From NCBI RefSeq assembly GCF_007748175.1, contig NZ_CP037422.1, positions 2,920,020 through 2,984,019 of the forward strand: a stretch of DNA of 64,000 bases, given 5' to 3'. Of this stretch, positions 36,991 to 45,484 are shown in pieces. How positions within the stretch are numbered: position 1 is the first letter of the stretch; the number at the start of each line of letters is the position of its first letter. The notes under the pieces were generated by a model. It was not told the DNA's origin and ran no database searches. It was given only the letters and a program-made list of their open reading frames with translations. A program made the position numbers and the translations under genes. The stretch comes from Gimesia aquarii (lineage in GTDB: Bacteria > Planctomycetota > Planctomycetia > Planctomycetales > Planctomycetaceae).

Positions 36991-37811
36991 GGAATCTTCT
37001 CTTCCAGCAAAGATTCACTGTCGCTGCGTTTGCAATTCTTTCTTTACTCATGATTGCAGGCTATTATTTCTTTTCCATCACACTCTCAAAAACATCATTT
37101 GCCAGCGGAACAATTTTGTTGATCTGTATCTTTATTCTGGCAAGTTATCAGCTGCGTAAAACATTCTCGTTTCTATCAATGGGAAGTACCTCTGCCTGGC
37201 TTCAGTTTCATATCTTCATCGGACTCTTCTCCTGTTTACTGTTTGCCCTCCATGTAAAATTTCGGATTCCCAATGGCTTTTTTGAAACACTCCTGTTCCT
37301 TTCATACCTGACTGTGTTTCTCAGTGGTGTCATCGGATGGTTTTTGTCGCGTAGCATACCGTACCGACTCTCATCTCGTGGAGAAGAAGTCATTTTCGAA
37401 CGCATTCCAATCCATCGACGTAACATACTCGATAAAGTTGAATCATTGGTATTTGACAATCAAGATTCCGCTGCCAGTAAAGCGATTCCTGATTTCTATC
37501 AGAAACATTTACAAGCATTTTTTGAAGGTCCCAGTAACCTGATGCGACACATATTGCATTCAGAACGCCATCGACATCACTTATCGCAAAAGATCACGGC
37601 GATGAAACCGTTTCTCAACGAGCAGGAACAAATCACAATGCAGCAAATCGTCGAGCTAATTCAGCAAAAAGATGATCTCGACTACCAATATGCATTGCAA
37701 GCGTTACTAAAGCTATGGCTCTTCGTGCATGTGCCATTAACATACTCACTGATTCTCTTTGCGTTGTTTCATACAATCGCCGTTTGTGCCTTTGCGAGTA
37801 CGAGTGGATGA
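36987..37811 (+). CDS. Five-helix membrane protein, predicted diheme cytochrome b
   Basis: 274 residues with about five transmembrane helices: 11-30, 41-57, 71-90, 101-122 and 244-270, plus a polar loop of about 120 residues between the last two. Two helices carry histidine pairs 14 apart: His75/His89 (QFHIFIG and FALHVKF) and His248/His262 (HVPLTY and FHTIAV). This is the spacing that places two b haems in a four-His bundle in cytochrome b of the bc1 complex. I infer a diheme b-type subunit. No named family is claimed. Start and stop overlap neighbours by ATGA at both ends (36987-36990 and 37808-37811), so the operon is translationally coupled. Confidence 0.82.
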   Translation: MRNLLFQQRFTVAAFAILSLLMIAGYYFFSITLSKTSFASGTILLICIFILASYQLRKTFSFLSMGSTSAWLQFHIFIGLFSCLLFALHVKFRIPNGFFETLLFLSYLTVFLSGVIGWFLSRSIPYRLSSRGEEVIFERIPIHRRNILDKVESLVFDNQDSAASKAIPDFYQKHLQAFFEGPSNLMRHILHSERHRHHLSQKITAMKPFLNEQEQITMQQIVELIQQKDDLDYQYALQALLKLWLFVHVPLTYSLILFALFHTIAVCAFASTSG

Positions 37812-39934
37812 CTGAACCGTTACAATCATTCGACTGGAAGAGCAGCAATTATGAACGCCCCAAGGATAGTTGGGTTTGTGGGCGTGTCTGTGAGTCAGGC
37901 ACGCCTTGCCGATTAGGTCCCAGTAGTAAAGGTGAATGTCAATTTCAAAGCCGTTGCCAACCAGAGGAGAAGGGGGGGCGATATACTTGTACGCGTTCTG
38001 TAGTAAATGGCGGTAAGTGCAAAGAAGGCCCGTCTGCTGAGGGAACCTGCTGTCAGCCTAAGACAGACTGCCAGCCGCGACGCAGTCTGCTTGCAAAACG
38101 CCTTCTCCTGGGAATTTTCGCAGCGATGATTGCCGGGACATTGTGTCTCATTTCTTTCAACCGCTTCACGGCATCGACTCTACTGACTCCCGGAAAAGTC
38201 ACCAAATCACATGCCAATCTGGAATCAAATTGTAGTGCCTGCCACACTGCGGCAGAAGGAGGGCTCACAACCTGGATTCAGACTGCGTTTGACGGAGAAG
38301 CAGCACTGAAAGATTCAGCGCTGTGCCTGAAATGCCACACAGAAATGGGTGAGAATGCCCTCTTTGTACATGGAGTCTCGACAGACCGATTAACTGAGAT
38401 CACAGAACAGTTTCAAGCAAAGAGTGAGATTACATCAACACCGTTCGCCTTGAAGCTTGCTGCATTCACGGGACCCCCTGCGACAAACCATCAACTTGCC
38501 TGCTCCACCTGTCATCGCGAACATCATGGCAGAGAAGCAAGTCTCACACATTTAACAGACCTTCAATGCCAGTCATGTCATACCAGGCAATTTGAGAGTT
38601 TCGAACACGGACATCCCACTTTTGAAGACTATCCTTACGAACGCCGATCACGGATTTATTTTGATCATGCGGCACACCTTAATCGTTATTTTGTGAAAGA
38701 CGAGTTCAAACGTACGATGCCAAATGGGCAAAAGCCAGACTCTTGTCGCTCTTGTCATACTCCAGATGCCACAGGTCGCATCATGCTGACGGGGAGCTTT
38801 GAAAAGACCTGTGCCAGTTGCCATGAGCCTCAAATTGAAGATATTGAATTTCCAGGTGTTCCATTTTTTGCACTCCCCGTCATCGCTCCCTCCATGATCC
38901 AGGGTCAGGGAGAGTGGCCGAACACTCAGGGGACGTTCCAGACCGCCAAGTTACCACAGTTCATGGAATTGCTGCTTGCAAATGATCCTCAATATCAAAA
39001 TGCCATCGAACAACTGGGAGATCTCGATTACCGCAAACTAAATAATACGATGTCAGAACAACACGCTGCGGTAGCTGAAATTGCCTGGGCAATTAAAAAA
39101 TTGCTGTATGACATTACTAATCAGGGTGAAGCGGCATTAAAGCAACGTCTGAAAAACAGAGCACCAGAATACTTAAATCTCAGACCTTCTATTATTCCCA
39201 CGTTATCGCAGGCTCAGCAAATCTGGTTTCCAAATCTGTCTACGGAAATGAAAAACCATCTGGAGAAAAAACCAATCCTGAATGAGCCAAAGAAACAAAA
39301 TCAAGAATCGCCACGCACATTGCCGATCAACAAAGCGAATGGCTGGTATCTTTCAGAAGCAGATTTCACCATTCGCTATCGCCCCATTGGACATGCTGAT
39401 CCGCTCATTAAAGGCTGGTTAGATCAAGTCATTCAAACGAAAACAGAATCATTAGATGATTCGAACATGTGGCGGATTTTCTCAAACCCGACTGCTTCCG
39501 GGACGGAGGCGTCAAATGGTGCGCTGGCGTCAGGTCGCTGTCTTCTCTGCCACTCTGTCGATGAAAATCGGGAAAACGGAACTTCAACAATCAATTGGCT
39601 GCCTTTCCAGTCGCATCAATCCGAAGAGCAATTCACAAGATTTTCACATGCACCACATCTTATCACAGATCAAAAAAACAACTGTGTTCATTGCCATCAG
39701 TTTGAGAAGTCTGTAAAAGAGGAGCTCCAGACTTTGCAGAGTGATTATTTCACTCGCAATCAAACCAATTTATTCTGGCAGATCAATCGTAATAGCCGGC
39801 AAACCTGTACCAGCGGCTTCCAGCCGATCAGTCGGCAAACATGTGTTACTTGTCATAATAAATCAACGGCGACACAAAGTTGCTTACAGTGCCATCAATA
39901 CCATACACATGATCTCACAGTCACATCAGACTAG
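37808..39934 (+). CDS. Membrane-anchored decaheme cytochrome c with a Cys-rich cytoplasmic head
   Basis: 708 residues from the ATG overlapping the previous stop; an upstream in-frame start at 37715 would lie inside the cytochrome b gene. The first 90 residues hold 10 cysteines, in two similar blocks (CRLGPSSKGECQ and CKEGPSAEGTCCQPKTDC). PRRSLLAKR then a helix (about 98-117) follows; positive charges before the helix place the Cys-rich head in the cytoplasm and the rest outside. Ten CxxCH sites follow: CSACH, CLKCH, CSTCH, CQSCH, CRSCH, CASCH, then after a haem-free stretch CLLCH, CVHCH, CVTCH, CLQCH. The grouping is like cytochrome c3/NapC/c7-type multihemes. The Cys head may bind Fe-S or zinc; this is inference. 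Confidence 0.9.
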   Translation: MTEPLQSFDWKSSNYERPKDSWVCGRVCESGTPCRLGPSSKGECQFQSRCQPEEKGGRYTCTRSVVNGGKCKEGPSAEGTCCQPKTDCQPRRSLLAKRLLLGIFAAMIAGTLCLISFNRFTASTLLTPGKVTKSHANLESNCSACHTAAEGGLTTWIQTAFDGEAALKDSALCLKCHTEMGENALFVHGVSTDRLTEITEQFQAKSEITSTPFALKLAAFTGPPATNHQLACSTCHREHHGREASLTHLTDLQCQSCHTRQFESFEHGHPTFEDYPYERRSRIYFDHAAHLNRYFVKDEFKRTMPNGQKPDSCRSCHTPDATGRIMLTGSFEKTCASCHEPQIEDIEFPGVPFFALPVIAPSMIQGQGEWPNTQGTFQTAKLPQFMELLLANDPQYQNAIEQLGDLDYRKLNNTMSEQHAAVAEIAWAIKKLLYDITNQGEAALKQRLKNRAPEYLNLRPSIIPTLSQAQQIWFPNLSTEMKNHLEKKPILNEPKKQNQESPRTLPINKANGWYLSEADFTIRYRPIGHADPLIKGWLDQVIQTKTESLDDSNMWRIFSNPTASGTEASNGALASGRCLLCHSVDENRENGTSTINWLPFQSHQSEEQFTRFSHAPHLITDQKNNCVHCHQFEKSVKEELQTLQSDYFTRNQTNLFWQINRNSRQTCTSGFQPISRQTCVTCHNKSTATQSCLQCHQYHTHDLTVTSD

Positions 39935-39981
39935 GACTTAACACGACAAAATTATAATCCGGACAAGGATGTTGAAGGACA

Positions 39982-40674
39982 ATGAGCAACTCTATTTTCT
40001 CACCGGGTTCCACGCCAGAGACTGTAAAATCTGCTGACGGCAAAGAGGTATCGCCCCCTGAAGGCTGGAATTTACTGCATCCCGGTGATGCCGCATTGAC
40101 TCGCCGTGTGAAAGCAGCAGGCGACCACTGGATCGTTCAGGAAAAGAAGGGCAGAAAAATTTTCTCTCACGGAGTTTGGGCACCGGCAACCACCATTAAT
40201 CAAATTCGCTAAGCATTAGAAGCAGAACGTTCAACAGAACAGTATGCCAAACGTAAAGCCGCAAGTGCCCGCCGACGAGAGAAAATTCAAACGGAATACG
40301 TCGATGATTTCTTTCGTGCCGTCTGCACATTTCTTGATTTTCATCCCGATTATAAAGACTTAGCACATCAAATGGCACATGCTATCACCCAACATGCGAC
40401 CCCCGTCGGAAGTGGTACGGTTGCTCGAACCAAGAGAATCCCGGTTGAACAGCGAGCTGAAGCAGCCGTCATCGCCTGGATGCGACACCAGACCACTGCC
40501 TACGACATGATGACAATTCCAAGAGTCAAAGGGAAACGGCGCGAAGTAAGGCGCATGCTGGCGCAACGCTCTAACGAGTTATTAAACCAATATCGTCGAG
40601 GTGAATCTGTTTCAGCAGATTGTCCACTTCAACAAGCGATGGCCCAAACATTGGCACAAGAGGAATTGGCATGA
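39982..40674 (+). pseudogene. DUF2293 gene interrupted by one in-frame TAA
   Basis: The frame starts at ATG 39982 after GAAGGA, reads 76 codons, and meets TAA at 40210-40212. The same frame then continues open to the TGA at 40672-40674. Upstream and downstream parts read as one protein: INQIR, stop, ALEAERSTEQYAKRKAA, then the DUF2293 domain (YVDDFFRAVCTFLDFHP, HATPVGSGTVARTKRIPVEQ, AAVIAWMRHQTT). No frame change is needed, so one substitution in a CAA, GAA or AAA codon explains it. This is either a recent nonsense mutation or a sequencing error. The downstream gene overlaps its end by ATGA, so coupled translation would be weakened. Confidence 0.85.
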
Positions 40675-40892
40675 AAAACGGGCGTTACCAACATTATAAG
40701 GGCAATGAATATATTGTGATTGGCGTAGCACGTCACAGTGAGACCGAAGAAGAACTGGTTGTCTATCGACAAGACTATGGCGAGCGAGGACTCTGGGTTC
40801 GACCAAAAGAAATGTTTCTGGAAATGCTTGATGTGGAGGGGGAGCAGATCCCTCGTTTTCGGTTTGTCGGACCTGAAGCAGATTCACATTGA
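40671..40892 (+). CDS. DUF1653 small protein
   Basis: 73 residues. The ATG overlaps the last codon of the DUF2293 frame (ATGA). The sequence GRYQHYKGNEYIVIGVA, ETEEELVVYRQDYGE, GLWVRPKEMFLE and FRFVG are the conserved strands of DUF1653, a small all-beta family of unknown function. Full length for the family. An upstream frame extension to 40620 lies inside the previous gene and is rejected. Confidence 0.9.
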   Translation: MKNGRYQHYKGNEYIVIGVARHSETEEELVVYRQDYGERGLWVRPKEMFLEMLDVEGEQIPRFRFVGPEADSH

Positions 40893-40908
40893 TGCTCTTC
40901 AGAGGCGG

Positions 40909-41091
40909 TTATTCACCCTCTGCCCAAACCCGAATAGCTCCATCTGGCTCAACTTCGACGTGAACCACATTCGGATGGCAGCAGACCGGACAATCTTCGA
41001 CATACTCTTGAACGGCTCCCGCCGACATATCAATGGGAATGACGATATCTTCACCACAGGCATCACAAAGATAAGCTGCTTCTTCCTGCAT
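40909..41091 (-). CDS. CPXCG-motif Cys-rich zinc-ribbon-like protein
   Basis: 60 residues. Two Cys pairs, CDACGED near residue 9 and DCPVCCHPN near residue 34, match the small CPXCG family of putative zinc-binding proteins. The C-terminal strand VHVEVEPDGAIRVWAEG is also typical. It is convergent with the DUF1653 gene, with only 16 bases between stops. Function unknown. Confidence 0.85.
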   Translation of the reverse strand: MQEEAAYLCDACGEDIVIPIDMSAGAVQEYVEDCPVCCHPNVVHVEVEPDGAIRVWAEGE

Positions 41092-41287
41092 GGTTTGTCG
41101 ATCTAATTCTTAACTGAAAGCTGTTTTTTAACGCTACCAATTACATAAGTGCTGTTTTTTATCACATCTGGCGAACCATTCTATCCCTCAATGTCTCTCT
41201 CTGCTAGAATGAAAATAATGACATTTTAACAGACCGACCTAGAGATCGATCAGAGTCGATATATACGTCTCACCGGAGAATCGCCCA

Positions 41288-41509
41288 ATGGCTAAGAATA
41301 AACAACAAAAAAAGAAGGAACGCGAACGACGCGTCGCCAAGAAGAAACTCGCCGCGAGTGCCAAAAAACGCACTCAGGAAAAGTCAACCAATGAGTCTCA
41401 AAAGGGGGTTCTAGACAGATCCAGCCTCATGAAAGCGGCAGTCCCAAAGCCTGACCGTGTTGTGACAAACAAGAAGAGCACGTTCACTCAACGTCGCACT
41501 GGCGGTTGA
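41288..41509 (+). CDS. Small basic Lys/Arg-rich protein
   Basis: 73 residues, ATG after CGGAG. The first 35 residues are mostly Lys, Arg, Ala and Gln (MAKNKQQKKKERERRVAKKK), followed by a more polar tail that ends FTQRRTGG. It is highly charged and probably binds nucleic acid or ribosome, but no family is recognised. It has its own upstream A+T-rich region (41100-41287) and is convergent with the malic enzyme gene. Confidence 0.65.
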   Translation: MAKNKQQKKKERERRVAKKKLAASAKKRTQEKSTNESQKGVLDRSSLMKAAVPKPDRVVTNKKSTFTQRRTGG

Positions 41510-41527
41510 AGCAACGACACCATTTTT

Positions 41528-42703
41528 TCAGGACAGACTGGCAGCCTTAGCGACAGCATCAGCCACTTGAGGTGCGACACTCCGATCTAACGGATCGGGT
41601 AAGACGCGATCTGGAGTCGGATCAGTCGTCGCATCAGCCAGGGCATGCGCCGCCGCAATTTTCATTTCTTCCGAAATCGCAGGAGCGCAAGCATCCAAAG
41701 CACCTCGAAAAATTCCCGGAAACGCCAGGACATTATTGATCTGGTTGGGAAAATCACTGCGTCCGGTTCCCACCACGGCTGCACCACCTTGTTTCGCGTC
41801 TTCGGGCATAATCTCAGGAATAGGGTTAGCCATCGCCAACACAATCGAATCTTTTGCCATTTTTGAAACGTCATCGACTGTAAGTAAGTTCCCTTTGCTC
41901 ACACCAATGAACACATCTGCTCCCACAAGCATTTCCTGTAATGTTCCCACTCGATCCTTGCGATTCGTATACCGCAACAATTCCTGTTTGTATTCTGCCA
42001 GATCAGAGCGGTCTTTATGAATTGCCCCCTTTGAATCACACACAACAACATCGTTGACTGACACACAGACTTCTGTACTATGCCCTACACATCGCAAGAG
42101 ACGCGCGATTGCCGTACCCGCAGCACCAGCTCCATTAATGACGACTTTCAGTTTTGTGAGATCTCGATCTAATACTTTCGCAGCGTTGATCAATGCCGCA
42201 AGAAGTACAATCGCCGTTCCGTGCTGGTCATCATGAAAAACGGGAATGCCGATCTCCTGTAACCGCCGTTCGATCTCGAAGCATCGGGGAGCCGAGAAAT
42301 CCTCGAGATTGATTCCACCAAAAACGGGAGCGATTTGTTTGACTGTCGTCACAATTTCGTCAACATGCTGCGTATCCAAACAGATTGGCCAGGCATCGAT
42401 GTTGGCGAACTCTTTGAATAGCAGCGCTTTCCCCTCCATGACGGGTATCGCTGCATGTGGACCAATATTTCCCAGCCCGAGTACGGCAGAGCCGTCACTC
42501 ACAACGGCAACACTATTGTGCTTGATCGTCAGCTCGCGCGCTTTGCTTTGATCTTTTGCAATGACCTCGCATGGTCGTGCGACCCCCGGTGTGTAAGCCA
42601 ATGATAAATCATCGCGGTTGCTAATTGGTATCTTACCCATGACACCAATTTTTCCACGCAATTGTTCATGCACGATGAGGCTTCGCTCAAAAAAATCTGA
42701 CAT
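41528..42703 (-). CDS. NAD(P)-dependent malic enzyme (oxaloacetate-decarboxylating), short type
   Basis: 391 residues: malic enzyme without the phosphotransacetylase tail of long MaeB. DLSLAYTPGVARPCEVIA and VVSDGSAVLGLGNIG are malate-site motifs; GGINLEDFSAPRCFEIE and FHDDQHGTAIV carry the acidic metal ligands; VVINGAGAAGTAIARLL is the NAD(P) glycine motif. It converts malate to pyruvate and CO2. Cofactor preference cannot be read with certainty. It starts 20 bases after the glutamate dehydrogenase stop on the same strand, so the two form an operon of anaplerosis and nitrogen assimilation. Confidence 0.93.
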   Translation of the reverse strand: MSDFFERSLIVHEQLRGKIGVMGKIPISNRDDLSLAYTPGVARPCEVIAKDQSKARELTIKHNSVAVVSDGSAVLGLGNIGPHAAIPVMEGKALLFKEFANIDAWPICLDTQHVDEIVTTVKQIAPVFGGINLEDFSAPRCFEIERRLQEIGIPVFHDDQHGTAIVLLAALINAAKVLDRDLTKLKVVINGAGAAGTAIARLLRCVGHSTEVCVSVNDVVVCDSKGAIHKDRSDLAEYKQELLRYTNRKDRVGTLQEMLVGADVFIGVSKGNLLTVDDVSKMAKDSIVLAMANPIPEIMPEDAKQGGAAVVGTGRSDFPNQINNVLAFPGIFRGALDACAPAISEEMKIAAAHALADATTDPTPDRVLPDPLDRSVAPQVADAVAKAASLS

Positions 42704-42723
42704 GTTTCGCAGTCTCTTTCTTT

Positions 42724-44076
42724 TTAAACGACTCCATACGCCAGCATGGCATCAGCCACCTTGATGAATCCTGCTATATTTGCTCCGCGGACATAGTCCA
42801 CGAAATCATCGGTCTTGCCGTGTTGGAGACAATTCTCATGGATGTCACTCATGATTGACTGCAATCTGCTATCGACTTCTTCTCGGCTCCATGAAAGTCG
42901 TAATGCATTTTGACTTTGTTCGAGTCCGGATACCGCAACACCACCCGCATTTGCAGCTTTTGCGGGTGCATACAGAATCTTGGCATTCAGAAAAGCATGA
43001 GCGCCTTCTAATTCCGTGGGCATGTTTGCCCCTTCACAAACCGCTTTGACCCCATTGTCGAGCAACGTTTTTGCATCTTCTCCACTAATTTCATTCTGGG
43101 TCGCACACGGCAACGCAATGTCAACGGGAACACTCCATGGACGCTTCCCCTTATGAAAACTAGCTGCGTTAAATTTCTCAGTATATTCATGGATTCGGCC
43201 CCGCCTTACTTCTTTGAGATCTTTCACAAAGGCGATCTTTTCTGCATCAATTCCCTCAGGATCGTGAATAAACCCTGACGAATCCGAAAGCGTGAGCACT
43301 TTTGCTCCCAGTTCCACTGCTTTTTCTGCCGCATAAATAGCCACATTTCCTGATCCTGAAATACCGACGGTCTTACCTCTGATACTCTCCCCCTGGCTCT
43401 TAAACATTTCCTCGCAAAAATAGATACAACCATAGCCGGTGGCTTCGGTCCGCACACGGCTACCTCCGAACTCCAGACTTTTTCCAGTAAGTGTTCCCAC
43501 AAATCGATTTTCGAGGCGCTTATACTGACCGAACAGGTAACTGATCTCTCGCGCACCCACTCCAATATCACCCGCAGGAACGTCCGTGTCTTCACCAATG
43601 TGTCGGTGTAATTCGGTCATGAGTGATTGACAGAATCGCATCACTTCGTTGTCACTCTTTCCTTTGGGATTGAAATTCGAACCTCCCTTGGCCCCCCCCA
43701 TTGGTAGCCCGGTGAGACTATTCTTGAAGGTCTGTTCAAAACCGAGGAATTTCAGCACGCTTTGAGTCACACTCGCATGAAAGCGCATCCCGCCCTTATA
43801 AGGACCGATTGAATTGTTGAACTGGACGCGCCACGCTCGGTTCGCCCGAATTCGATTTTGGTCATCTTCCCATGTCACTCGAAAGATCACGATACGATCT
43901 GGTTCGGTCATTCGCTCCAGAATCTGAGCTTCCTGGTATTTCTTGTTCTCTAATACAAAAGGAATGATGCTTTCGGCAACTTCACGAACCGCCTGATGAA
44001 ATTCCGGTTCACCTGGATTACGTTTGATTAGCCCTGACATGAAGTCGTCAACATTTTGGCAATTTTGGAATTCCAT
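42724..44076 (-). CDS. gdhA: NADP-type glutamate dehydrogenase, class I hexameric
   Basis: 450 residues, normal length for bacterial hexameric GDH. PYKGGMRFHASVTQSVLKFLGFEQTFKNSL and GLPMGGAKGGS (catalytic Lys region), DVPAGDIGVGAREI and the dinucleotide motif VGISGSGNVAIYAAEK are diagnostic. It interconverts 2-oxoglutarate and ammonia with glutamate. First gene of an operon with malic enzyme downstream. The start MEFQNCQNVDDF is preceded by a weak purine-rich site. Confidence 0.95.
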   Translation of the reverse strand: MEFQNCQNVDDFMSGLIKRNPGEPEFHQAVREVAESIIPFVLENKKYQEAQILERMTEPDRIVIFRVTWEDDQNRIRANRAWRVQFNNSIGPYKGGMRFHASVTQSVLKFLGFEQTFKNSLTGLPMGGAKGGSNFNPKGKSDNEVMRFCQSLMTELHRHIGEDTDVPAGDIGVGAREISYLFGQYKRLENRFVGTLTGKSLEFGGSRVRTEATGYGCIYFCEEMFKSQGESIRGKTVGISGSGNVAIYAAEKAVELGAKVLTLSDSSGFIHDPEGIDAEKIAFVKDLKEVRRGRIHEYTEKFNAASFHKGKRPWSVPVDIALPCATQNEISGEDAKTLLDNGVKAVCEGANMPTELEGAHAFLNAKILYAPAKAANAGGVAVSGLEQSQNALRLSWSREEVDSRLQSIMSDIHENCLQHGKTDDFVDYVRGANIAGFIKVADAMLAYGVV

Positions 44077-44687
44077 TAAATAGATCCTTTAGAGTATTTC
44101 GTGCAGAATTGATTTCATATCATCATTCTGAGAGATGGGACGGCTCAGAGTAGCACAACTTACAAAAGAAATCAAAAACAGTTTCTTCTTGATAAAAAAC
44201 GAAAATCAAATCGCCAAAATATTCGTCTCGTTTTGAAGAAAAAAGGAATGAGAGATGCTTTCAAAGAAACAAAAAACTGAGGTATTCGCTGCATCATGTC
44301 TCAGGAGCAGTCTGGTTTTGCACATGACAAAGAGAGATTGGCAGGCCAACCATAATATTCTGCATTGTCAGAAGAACAATTTCTTTGCAATAGATTTAGT
44401 AATTTGAGTTTGAGTTGGTAGGTCTTTTTCACTAGAGTTGTCGCAAGAGTTGCTGTCCAAGAGATTAGTAGGGGTGACAACCGAATTTTCAAAGTAGGTC
44501 CAGACCAGAAAAAAACAAATAAAACAGGGGATTTTCAATAAATTTGAAGGCGATCAACAGCGAATGAAAAAAACTGACATGTTTTTTGTAAGGAATCCGA
44601 GAGTATCCCGACATATTCATAGAATCCATTAAAAGCAATATTACATAAGGCCAGGTAGTACTTTTTTAGCAACGAGGAACCAGACCG
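44077..44687. other. Divergent intergenic region, gdhA / TVP38 gene
   Basis: About 610 A+T-rich bases separating the divergent gdhA operon and the TVP38 gene. It must hold both promoters. GAGG just before the ATG at 44688 is the ribosome site of the TVP38 gene. A short frame at 44301-44492 has no ribosome site or recognisable content and is not called. Nothing else was seen. Confidence 0.4.
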
Positions 44688-45455
44688 ATGACACAAGAAC
44701 CAGAGCAACAGGCCTCATCAGGAATCGCAAAGAAACTGGTTGTCTTGCTAGTTGTCGCAGGTCTGATCGTTATCGCCTACACACAATTCGGCAGTGCGCT
44801 CACCCTGGAAAGCCTGGCACAGCAGGAATCTCAGCTTATCAGTTTCCAAAAAGAAAACCCCGTTCTGGTCTATGGTGTCGCCTTCTTGATCTATGTTTTG
44901 GTGACGGGGCTTTCCCTGCCAGGTGCGGCTGTTTTGACACTTGTGTTTGGCTGGTATTTTGGCCTGTTGAGAGGTTTTCTGCTGGTCAGTTTCGCATCCA
45001 CAGCAGGCGCAACGCTGGCCTTTTTATTAAGTCGGTTCCTGTTTCGCAATGCCATCCAGAAACGATTTGGCGAGCGGCTTGCCAGCTTCAATCAGGCCCT
45101 TGAAAAAGAAGGACCTTTTTTTCTGTTTACATTACGACTGATACCCGCAGTTCCTTTTTTTGTGATCAATGCCGTCATGGGTTTAACTCCCATCCGCACC
45201 ATTACGTTCTGGTGGGTCAGTCAACTGGGCATGTTGGCAGGAACCTTCGTGTATGTGTATGCCGGCTCCAGCGTTCCCAATTTACAAACTCTCGCTGAAA
45301 AAGGGATCAACGCCGTTTTTACCCCAAGTCAACTGACCCAAATCATAGTGGCCTTTGTGCTGCTCGGCATTTTTCCTCTCATCGTCCGATTCACTATGAA
45401 ATTTTTCAATCGATCAAAGGTGCAACCTGAAACTGAAAATGGTGCCGTAACATAA
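44688..45455 (+). CDS. TVP38/TMEM64-family membrane protein
   Basis: 255 residues with about five hydrophobic segments. The family core is clear: GLSLPGAAVLTLVFGWYFG, STAGATLAFLLSRFLFR, then FTLRLIPAVPFFVINAVMGLTPI and FVYVYAGS. DedA/VTT-type proteins are linked to lipid scrambling or envelope homeostasis; the substrate here is unknown. It precedes the flavoprotein gene by 29 bases. TVP38 genes next to mercuric-reductase-like genes recur in several bacteria (from general knowledge). Confidence 0.92.
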   Translation: MTQEPEQQASSGIAKKLVVLLVVAGLIVIAYTQFGSALTLESLAQQESQLISFQKENPVLVYGVAFLIYVLVTGLSLPGAAVLTLVFGWYFGLLRGFLLVSFASTAGATLAFLLSRFLFRNAIQKRFGERLASFNQALEKEGPFFLFTLRLIPAVPFFVINAVMGLTPIRTITFWWVSQLGMLAGTFVYVYAGSSVPNLQTLAEKGINAVFTPSQLTQIIVAFVLLGIFPLIVRFTMKFFNRSKVQPETENGAVT

Positions 45456-45484
45456 AATCAATCCCGTAGAAGAAGTCATTCGAT

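Noticed and set aside
44301-44492. Minus-strand frame of 63 codons in the gdhA/TVP38 intergenic region
   Set aside because: No ribosome site, no family features, A+T-rich random-looking product.
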